Source: a virus. From it: a DNA stretch of 37,444 nucleotides. Shown one piece after another: positions 31,875 to 37,444 of the stretch. Positions within the stretch are counted from its first letter, which is position 1. Every line of letters begins with the position of its first letter. A program made the position numbers and the translations under genes. The DNA is taken from the IMG/VR virus record IMGVR_UViG_3300010885_061466, positions 1 through 37,444 of that record; one strand, 5' to 3'. The notes beneath the pieces are model-generated. The model did no database searches, was not told the DNA's origin, and worked only from the letters and a program-made list of their open reading frames with translations.

Positions 31875-33158
31875 TTAAAGTTTAATTCTTTCTTTATATT
31901 GTAATTCTTTAATACCTTCAAGTTCTGATGTTAAAACCTCTGATCTCTTGTTTAAGTTCTTAAGAGCAGTAGTTAAAACTTCTGATTCGCCAATCATTTG
32001 GATAGAACCTTTAACTTTTTCCATGTTAAATTGAACATCTTCTAATTTAAGACTGATTTCTCTTTCTTTATCTTCTAGTTTTCTTTTAACGATAACTTCT
32101 TTACTTAGTCTATTTTCATAGAAATAAGTTAAGTCATAATTTAATTCGTTTCTTACTTCATTTACTAATTCAATTGCTGATTCGTATTTGAAGAAAGAGT
32201 TACCATATCTCTCATCACATCTGTAAAGAAAGATAGCGTTCTTGTAGTTAAAAGCAAAACACTCTAAATAAGGATTTACTAAGTTACCAACTCTTTTAAC
32301 AACATCTAGTTCTACAAATTTATCTAAGTTTTCAGAAACTTCTTGTAAAACTGGGTAAAAGTTTTTGTTTACAATTGGAACGATAGGAGAAGAGAAAAGA
32401 CTTTCTAATGTAGTTTCTTCGTTCATCTCATCGTCATTGATGAAAAGTCCACCTTTTTTAGAAACTGAAAGACCAAGTGTTAAGTATTCAGAAATTCTGA
32501 AGTTAACTCTATCTTCTGTTATAGTAGCATATTTCATTGCCGTTTCAAGAGTTCTAAGTTTTGTTAAGTCTTCTTCATTTTTAACATGATTTTCTAAAAG
32601 AGTTTTTTCAATATTATTTTCTGTTAAAATAAACCAAGAATCTTTTATCAATGCAATATGACCATCTTCAACTTGTTCAACAATTGTGAAAATTGATTCA
32701 CCTTTTCCACCTGATAAAAGATTAGTTCTTTTTTCTGGAGATTTAGTAAGGTTATGAACAAATAATTTAATCTCAGGAACCCAGTCGTAAATTGCTAGTT
32801 CATTAAGTATTTTAGACATTCTATCTTGATCAGAATCTAAACTGATTGTTTGTAATAAAACGTTAATAGGTTGTCTGTACATCTCACCTTGATTTTGAGA
32901 GTTTAGAACATTATATAAACTTTTTAATTCATATAAAAGTTCATAGTTTTTCATATCATCATTAAGATTTTCAAGAAGTGATTTAACACTTCTATCATAA
33001 GTGAAAACTTTAAGTCTCTCATTAAGAGAGCTAATTATAGCTTTTTCTGAGTGTTCATTACAAGCATTCATGTGTCCTTCTATAATAACAGAAATATCTT
33101 CTTGGTCAAGTGAAAGATTTTTCTTGAAGTTAAACAGTTCGAGTTTAAGATTCTTCAT
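31875..33158 (-). CDS. Hypothetical protein, 427 aa, coiled-coil C-terminus
   Basis: A soluble 427-residue protein with a helical N-terminal third, a central mixed region (GGKGESIFTIVEQVEDGHIAL, around residues 150-170) and a heptad-like coiled coil over about the last 70 residues (KLEDKEREISLKLEDVQF, LKNLNKRSEVLTSELEG). It has its own AT-rich upstream box and a strong terminator, so is independently and perhaps highly expressed. It may be an internal head or other virion protein. I cannot name a family. Confidence 0.55.
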   Translation of the reverse strand: MKNLKLELFNFKKNLSLDQEDISVIIEGHMNACNEHSEKAIISSLNERLKVFTYDRSVKSLLENLNDDMKNYELLYELKSLYNVLNSQNQGEMYRQPINVLLQTISLDSDQDRMSKILNELAIYDWVPEIKLFVHNLTKSPEKRTNLLSGGKGESIFTIVEQVEDGHIALIKDSWFILTENNIEKTLLENHVKNEEDLTKLRTLETAMKYATITEDRVNFRISEYLTLGLSVSKKGGLFINDDEMNEETTLESLFSSPIVPIVNKNFYPVLQEVSENLDKFVELDVVKRVGNLVNPYLECFAFNYKNAIFLYRCDERYGNSFFKYESAIELVNEVRNELNYDLTYFYENRLSKEVIVKRKLEDKEREISLKLEDVQFNMEKVKGSIQMIGESEVLTTALKNLNKRSEVLTSELEGIKELQYKERIKL

Positions 33159-33228
33159 ATTTTAAAATATTTTTTTTTATTTAATCTATATATTACGTAT
33201 AAAAAGTGATTTTTTACCATTTTTATTT

Positions 33229-34347
33229 CTATACATTTGGTCCACTTGGGGGATTACTATTTCCTGAATTTGACGACGGTGTTTGTGTATTTACAGTTCT
33301 AGATCTTGCTGCATCTCGAGCTTTTAATATATTATTAAACCATCTTGTTCTTTTAGGTGCATACAAGAAATAATCTTGATTTGTTGTCGGTGGTCCACCA
33401 TTCAGACCAGGATTTGTTCCCGAGTTTGTAGTATCATTTGGAAAATCTGTAAAACTAGTTGTTCCTGATAGAGCAGTTGCTCCACCATCATTTGGTCTCG
33501 GGCCTCCAGGAAATGGATAATATGGTGGTCCTGGTACAGCACCAGGAAATCCTGGTGGTTGTGCCCAGTGATCTGGAAATCTGTAGAATGGTGGATTTGG
33601 ACCTCCTGTTGGCTGTGGTTCAAGCATATTCTCGGGATATCCATCTATTCCCCATTCATTTCCGTCATAAGTTGCCCCATCACCATAAGAAACTGGATAT
33701 CCTTCCATGCTTATTCTATCTTTTCTAAATGCTGGATAGTAAGTTTGTACCTCAAAAGAAGCCTTTAACTCTATATTATTATCAGATGTTAAATTCTTTT
33801 CTCTAGCGAGTGTGATTTGATTTGTATCTGGCATTAATATTACAGCATCAATATTCATAAAGTTATGCTCAAAATACATAAATTTATATAACCACATGGT
33901 GTCCATTATAGCTTGACTACACTTAAATGTATCAATCTCACTTGCTAGTTTTATAGTAAGTTCGTAATTGACTGTTATTGGGACAGCTCTTACTTTAGCT
34001 AAAACTTTTCTTATTTCCTTTTCATTCTCGACTACCATTCTTAACCAAACGTTTGGATTGGCAAATTCGTCTCCTCTGATGTTAAATCCAGTCATTGTTA
34101 AATGACCTCTTGGGATGATGTCAGTATTTAATTCGACAAATCTATTTTCCGAAACTATATCGTCTTGAAATGTGTCAAGTAGAAATCTCTCATCACCTGT
34201 AAGTGAGTAGTATATTGGTACTTGAACAAAAACATCTCCCTTGGAAAATCTATTTATCCATTTAATTTGACCTTCTAGTGTATCTAGAACACAAACAGTT
34301 AAGTCTCTAAAAAATACATCTTCAAAATTAAATCTTTCTCCTATCAT
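33229..34347 (-). CDS. 15: Tail sheath terminator/stabiliser, T4 gp15-like
   Basis: A 372-residue protein. The first about 240 residues follow T4 gp15: FFRDLTVCVLDTLEGQIKW, KGDVFVQVPIYYSLTGDERF (T4 SGDKFIRVPITYASKEHF), DIIPRGHLTMTGFNI (T4 ILPRINLHLVDFSYN), PITVNYELTIKLASEIDTF, and IELKASFEVQTYYPAF (T4 IEWSLTFEVNGWMYPP). gp15 forms the hexameric ring at the top of the contractile tail. T4 gp15 has 272 residues. The extra C-terminal about 100 are Pro/Gly-rich and disordered, then basic Ser/Asn-rich. The box TTATATATAA lies about 20 bases upstream. Confidence 0.75.
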   Translation of the reverse strand: MIGERFNFEDVFFRDLTVCVLDTLEGQIKWINRFSKGDVFVQVPIYYSLTGDERFLLDTFQDDIVSENRFVELNTDIIPRGHLTMTGFNIRGDEFANPNVWLRMVVENEKEIRKVLAKVRAVPITVNYELTIKLASEIDTFKCSQAIMDTMWLYKFMYFEHNFMNIDAVILMPDTNQITLAREKNLTSDNNIELKASFEVQTYYPAFRKDRISMEGYPVSYGDGATYDGNEWGIDGYPENMLEPQPTGGPNPPFYRFPDHWAQPPGFPGAVPGPPYYPFPGGPRPNDGGATALSGTTSFTDFPNDTTNSGTNPGLNGGPPTTNQDYFLYAPKRTRWFNNILKARDAARSRTVNTQTPSSNSGNSNPPSGPNV

Positions 34348-34430
34348 AAATTAATTCGATTGTAGGTTATATATAAAAACTTTTATTTCTCTTATCTTAA
34401 ACAAAAACAATGTTATTTTATAAAAATATT

Positions 34431-35402
34431 ATGTCAGTTACAAAATTATTACTTTGGGAGAAGTGGAGACCAAAAACACTTGATGATATTATTCTATTAC
34501 CAAGAATTAGAAATCATTTTAACGAGGGTGTTTCTCAGAATTACATTTTTTATGGTCATTATGGTACCGGTAAAACATCGTTAGCAAGAATACTTATTGG
34601 AAAGTATTCAAAAGATAAACCTTACTTAGAGTTAAATAGTTCACTTTTTACATCAATCGATATTTTGAGAAATCAGATAGAAGATTTTTGTAAGTTTAGT
34701 CCTATGATGGATTCCGTAGATGATATTAAATATATTTTCTTAGATGAGTTTGAGAGAGTTTCTGCTCAGTTTCAAGATGCGTTTAAGGCCTTTATTGAAA
34801 AGTATAATAGGAATGTTAGATTCATAATAACAACAAATCACATTAATAAAATTTCAGATGGTATCAAGTCTAGGATTCCTCAAATTAATTTTGATTGTCA
34901 AAGTATTGATGAGGAAAAATACCTAAAACAAGCTATCTACAAAAGAATATCGAGTACAATTCTACCAGATGAGAATTTTGATATCTCAAAAGAAAATTTG
35001 GTGTCTATTATTACAAAGAAGTTTCCCGATTTTAGAAGTGTTCTAGTTGAATTGCAGAATTTTATTGATACGGGTGGTCAACAAACTGAGTTTATCAATG
35101 TTTCAGCTAAAACAAAGTCTGATTTATATCAATTAATTCTTAATGATAGTTTAGAATATGATGAAACTTATCATTTTTTAATGAATTGTTTTGGTCCGGA
35201 TAAAATTGATGTTATGATTTCACTTTTAGGTAAACAATTTGTTGATTGGTATATCGAACAAAAACGTACAAATGTTAATAATTTATTTGAGTGTAATTAC
35301 GTTATTTCTGACTATGGTCCAAAATTACAAGAATCTACTGATCCTATAATACTTGGTATGACAATAATAGGTAAATTTAATAACATATTGAAAAATAAGT
35401 AG
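34431..35402 (+). CDS. 44: Clamp-loader AAA+ ATPase, T4 gp44-like
   Basis: About 323 residues. LLLWEKWRPKTLDDIIL at the start, Walker A GHYGTGKTS, Walker B IFLDEFERVS, a sensor-1 region RFIITTNHINKI with SRIPQINF, and FPDFRSVLVELQNF match T4 gp44 (EQKYRPSTIDECIL, PGTGKTT, VIDEFDR, FPDFRKTIGELDSY). With its partner it loads the sliding clamp on DNA, for replication and probably late transcription. The ATG at 34431 places the conserved LWEKWRP at the usual distance from the start; an in-frame ATG at 34410 is the alternative. No gp62 or gp45 gene is adjacent, unlike T4. Confidence 0.88.
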   Translation: MSVTKLLLWEKWRPKTLDDIILLPRIRNHFNEGVSQNYIFYGHYGTGKTSLARILIGKYSKDKPYLELNSSLFTSIDILRNQIEDFCKFSPMMDSVDDIKYIFLDEFERVSAQFQDAFKAFIEKYNRNVRFIITTNHINKISDGIKSRIPQINFDCQSIDEEKYLKQAIYKRISSTILPDENFDISKENLVSIITKKFPDFRSVLVELQNFIDTGGQQTEFINVSAKTKSDLYQLILNDSLEYDETYHFLMNCFGPDKIDVMISLLGKQFVDWYIEQKRTNVNNLFECNYVISDYGPKLQESTDPIILGMTIIGKFNNILKNK

Positions 35403-35411
35403 GAAAGTATA

Positions 35412-35423
35412 TTTAATATATAA
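35412..35423 (+). promoter_or_regulatory. AT-rich box before gp25-like gene
   Basis: TTTAATATATAA, ending seven bases before the ATG of the baseplate gene. It is an exact copy of the boxes at 17911, 18317 and 28182 on the other strand. Confidence 0.45.
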
Positions 35424-35430
35424 TTCACCT

Positions 35431-35808
35431 ATGGCTGCATTTAACTTTATTGATTTTTATATTGGATATCTTGGTCATCCTAATTTCAGAGACCCTGAGT
35501 TAATTGAGGATGATCTAATAAGAGTTATTGTTCAGAAATATGAGATGATTGTTTTTACTAATAAGGGTGAGGTACTTTGTGAGCCTAATTTTGGAGCAGA
35601 TCTTACTTTACTATTACATGAAACTAAATTATCAGCTACTGCAATACAAGCTGAGATACGAGCTCAAATATCGGATTACATTCCGGAAATTGAGGGTATA
35701 GATTATGAGTTATTAGTCGATTTTTTTGATCATCCTTCAAGGCATTTGGAATATATGGTGATTAATTTCCAAATAGCTGGATATCAAGTTTATGCTAGTG
35801 TAGTCTAA
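35431..35808 (+). CDS. 25: Baseplate wedge protein, T4 gp25-like (GPW/lysozyme-like fold)
   Basis: A 125-residue protein, typical of the family. Motifs include IRVIVQKYEMIVFTNKGEVLCE, PNFGADLTLLLHETKLSA and IRAQISDYIPEIEGI, with the conserved 'EPNFG' turn and the C-terminal beta strand MVINFQIAGYQVY. The protein joins the baseplate wedge to the first sheath ring in contractile tails. It follows clamp-loader DNA after 28 bases with its own upstream box, so is probably late-expressed. Confidence 0.92.
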   Translation: MAAFNFIDFYIGYLGHPNFRDPELIEDDLIRVIVQKYEMIVFTNKGEVLCEPNFGADLTLLLHETKLSATAIQAEIRAQISDYIPEIEGIDYELLVDFFDHPSRHLEYMVINFQIAGYQVYASVV

Positions 35809-35843
35809 TTAGATAGGACAACGGCAAAAGGAACCTTTCGTGT

Positions 35844-35855
35844 TTTAATATATAA
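35844..35855 (+). promoter_or_regulatory. AT-rich box before HNH gene
   Basis: TTTAATATATAA, ending three bases before the ATG. Just upstream a short inverted repeat (AAAGG/CCTTT, 35827-35838) marks the boundary between the gp25 gene and the inserted endonuclease. Confidence 0.4.
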
Positions 35856-35858
35856 AAT

Positions 35859-36557
35859 ATGAAAGTATGTAGTAAATGTAAAGAAGAAAAAGAGATATCT
35901 AAATTCTCAAAAAGATCGGATTCTAAAGATGGGTATAGATCTCAGTGTAAAAATTGTGTGAATACTCAGGTGTCAAAAGATAGAGTCAATAAGTATTATA
36001 AAGATAATCGTGATATTCTATTGAGTAAGAGTAAAGAAAGAAAATTAAAAAAATATGATCCGAATTCAAAAATCAGAACAATTAGGAGAATGTTTGATTC
36101 TTGTGATGTGAATCAAAGTGTTTGTACAAAATGTATGAATATAAAAGGTATAGAAAATTTTATAAAAGACAAGAGTAGAAAAAATGGATTATCCGCTCAA
36201 TGTAATGAGTGTAAAAATAAATACTACAAAAATAAGAAAAAGAATGATATTATATTCAAATTATCGACAACTATAAGAAGTATGATATCATCTTATATAA
36301 AATCAAACGGTATTAAAAAGTCAAAAAAATCTGAGGAAATAATTGGATGTGAATTCAAAGACTTGAAAATTCATTTAGAATTGAAATTTAAAGACGGTAT
36401 GACTTGGAAAAACTATGGAATGTGGCATATAGATCATATAATACCAATAAGTTATGCTAAATCAGACGAGGAAATATATAAATTAAATCATTATAGTAAT
36501 TTCCAGCCATTATGGGCAAAAGATAATTTATCTAAAGGAAATAGATTTATTGGATAG
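35859..36557 (+). CDS. HNH homing endonuclease, free-standing
   Basis: A 232-residue basic protein with two zinc-finger-like cysteine clusters, each built as CxxC...CxxC (VCSKCKEEKEISKF ... CKNC; VCTKCMNIKGIENF ... CNEC). These are DNA-binding modules typical of phage endonucleases. The C-terminal HNH nuclease has WHIDHIIP, the NHYSNFQPLWAKDN helix and KGNRF. It sits between the baseplate gene and an opposing gene, overlapping the latter's end by 11 bases. It is a mobile element by family behaviour. Confidence 0.85.
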   Translation: MKVCSKCKEEKEISKFSKRSDSKDGYRSQCKNCVNTQVSKDRVNKYYKDNRDILLSKSKERKLKKYDPNSKIRTIRRMFDSCDVNQSVCTKCMNIKGIENFIKDKSRKNGLSAQCNECKNKYYKNKKKNDIIFKLSTTIRSMISSYIKSNGIKKSKKSEEIIGCEFKDLKIHLELKFKDGMTWKNYGMWHIDHIIPISYAKSDEEIYKLNHYSNFQPLWAKDNLSKGNRFIG

Positions 36558-37161
36558 GGCAACTTGTGGCGGTATAGATATATTTCCAATCTCTCTTTAT
36601 CTCAACACCTAAAGATGTTGCAGCTGTATAAATATCCTCTAGACATTCACTATCAGCGCCCCCCACTATAGTAACCATTCTCCCTTTTAAGCTTGAAAGT
36701 AAATCATATAGTTTTTTACTAAGGTGGTGCCACTTATGATTATTACCAACATATACAATAAACGTTCCTTCCTTAGTTTGAAATATATCTCCTTTTCTAA
36801 GTGATTTCTCCTCTTCTCCTTTACTAATTTCATCATAGACCGACTTGTCTAAAATTCTTTTGTAGAAATCAGCGTCAACATCATAGTTATATCTTTTTTC
36901 AATTAAATCCTTTTGATTTGGAAAATGATAAAGGTCATCATGTATTGGAATTTCAGGAGTTTCATCATATAAATAGTCTTTATCTACATTTCTACCATCC
37001 ACATGATTGTCCCACAATTGATAAACACTTTGAAAGTTATTACAATACTTCTTTAATTCATTCAAATACATCTCTGAGAAGTATTTCTTGAATGACTTCT
37101 GAACATCAACTATAATTAATATTCCATTACTATGACTCTCAAATGTTTTAAGGAATTTCAT
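36547..37161 (-). CDS. Isochorismatase-fold cysteine hydrolase-like protein
   Basis: A 204-residue protein. After a short leader (MKFLKTFESHSNG) comes ILIIVDVQKSF, the first strand of the isochorismatase-like family with its catalytic Asp (D19). Near the end VTIVGGADSECLEDIYTAA carries the likely nucleophile Cys (C173) in the family pattern 'G...d.CV..TA'. The central part is more divergent and I cannot place the catalytic Lys with certainty. Relatives hydrolyse isochorismate, nicotinamide or carbamoyl compounds, so NAD metabolism is one possible role alongside the NADAR protein. The leader resembles those of other proteins here. Confidence 0.65.
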   Translation of the reverse strand: MKFLKTFESHSNGILIIVDVQKSFKKYFSEMYLNELKKYCNNFQSVYQLWDNHVDGRNVDKDYLYDETPEIPIHDDLYHFPNQKDLIEKRYNYDVDADFYKRILDKSVYDEISKGEEEKSLRKGDIFQTKEGTFIVYVGNNHKWHHLSKKLYDLLSSLKGRMVTIVGGADSECLEDIYTAATSLGVEIKRDWKYIYTATSCPIQ

Positions 37162-37167
37162 ATAAAC

Positions 37168-37178
37168 TATATATTAAA
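37168..37178 (-). promoter_or_regulatory. AT-rich box before isochorismatase-like gene
   Basis: On the minus strand it reads TTTAATATATA, six bases before the ATG. Confidence 0.4.
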
Positions 37179-37183
37179 TAAAA

Positions 37184-37207
37184 AAACCCATCATTTCTGA
37201 TGGGTTT
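37184..37207 (-). terminator. Terminator after the Gln/Gly-rich protein gene
   Basis: AAACCCATCA, loop TTTC, TGATGGGTTT. Read on the minus strand it has a GAAA loop and lies 23 bases after the stop of the gene entering from the right edge. Confidence 0.8.
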
Positions 37208-37230
37208 ATATTTTATTTAAGTTTATTTTA

Positions 37231-37444
37231 TTAAATTGGTAATTCCTCTTCATCTTCCTCATCTTGAGCCTGTCCTTGACCTTCTTCCTCATCTTGAGCC
37301 TGTCCTTGACCTTGAGCCTGTCCTTGAGCCTGTCCTTGACCTTGAGCCTGTCCTTGACCTTGAGCCTGTCCTTGACCTTGAGCCTGTCCTTGACCTTGAG
37401 CCTGTCCTTGACCTTGAGCCTGTGGTTCCTCAAACTGTCCTTGG
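37231..37444 (-). CDS. C-terminal end of a Gln/Gly-rich protein with SSB-like acidic tip (partial)
   Basis: The minus-strand frame entering at the right edge stays open to TAA (37231-37233). It reads QGQFEEPQ, then many QAQGQG units, then DEEEGQGQAQDEEDEEELPI. Start and N-terminal domain lie outside. A Gln/Gly-rich flexible linker followed by an acidic tip ending in hydrophobic-Pro-hydrophobic (EEELPI) is the layout of bacterial SSB C-termini (DDDIPF). I infer a phage single-stranded-DNA-binding protein, but the OB domain is not in view, so another disordered-tailed protein is possible. Other frames across the repeat, which give KVKDRL-type products, are shadows. Confidence 0.55.
   Translation of the reverse strand, partial: QGQFEEPQAQGQGQAQGQGQAQGQGQAQGQGQAQGQGQAQGQAQGQGQAQDEEEGQGQAQDEEDEEELPI
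37266..37422 (-). repeat. 18-bp repeats encoding QAQGQG
   Basis: Tandem units made of CAGGCTCAAGGTCAAGGA on the minus strand, nearly identical at DNA level, with some partial units and acidic interruptions (DEEEGQ). High identity suggests recent slippage expansion. Confidence 0.85.

Noticed and set aside
37206-37433. A Lys/Arg/Asp-rich open frame (KVKDRL repeats) on the minus strand
   Set aside because: It is a shifted reading of the 18-bp repeats. The frame giving QAQGQG and an acidic end with stop at 37231 has protein-like composition and a terminator right after it.

Overview
This window looks like part of the genome of a large T4-related myovirus (tailed, contractile; probably a jumbo phage) that infects a Bacteroidota host, most likely a flavobacterium. 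The T4 link rests on recognisable homologues of the major capsid protein gp23, prohead protease gp21, portal gp20, head-completion protein gp4, sheath-terminator gp15, baseplate wedge gp25, late sigma gp55 and clamp-loader ATPase gp44. The host inference rests on several points. The DNA is very AT-rich and starts lack Shine-Dalgarno sequences. One promoter fits the Bacteroidota TTTG-N19-TAnnTTTG consensus exactly. A tmRNA-like gene has a GTAAAC-GGC resume context of the Bacteroidota kind.

Layout. Positions 2-8032 (+) are the 3' part of one giant fibre gene: 719 uninterrupted Gly-X-Y triplets built almost only from GSS and GTS, then a globular C-terminal region. Three small fibre-tip-like paralogues follow (8048-9618), then a guanidinoacetate/arginine methyltransferase-like gene, a nucleotidyltransferase-like gene and three unknowns (9615-12710). 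Positions 12729-13197 hold a host-type promoter, a tmRNA-like RNA and a terminator. Next come a NADAR-domain protein, a LAGLIDADG homing endonuclease, a Dam-type methylase, a DUF1653 protein and a small unknown (13230-15988). On the minus strand (16018-23131) lie an acidic protein, an M20/M28/M42-type metallopeptidase, a stand-alone NFACT-R domain, a virion-like protein, the major capsid protein, and a protease fused to a repeat-rich scaffold-like region. Then come an RNase R-like exonuclease block (+, 23303-26459), portal and an unknown (-), gp4 (+), two small genes (-), a eukaryotic-type glutamine synthetase (+), gp55, an unknown and gp15 (-), gp44, gp25 and an HNH endonuclease (+), an isochorismatase-fold protein (-), and finally the 3' end of a Gln/Gly-rich acidic-tailed protein that resembles the tail of an SSB.

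How it may work together. Structural genes are scattered among metabolic and host-takeover genes, with frequent strand switches and intrinsic terminators. Many genes are preceded within a few bases by an AT-rich box (TTTAATATATAA-like), which could be the late promoter read by the encoded gp55-like sigma. The most striking combination is tmRNA, RNase R and an RqcH-type NFACT-R domain. All three belong to bacterial ribosome rescue and quality control, and together they suggest that this phage manages stalled host ribosomes itself. This is inference; the individual domain calls are made by eye from sequence motifs.
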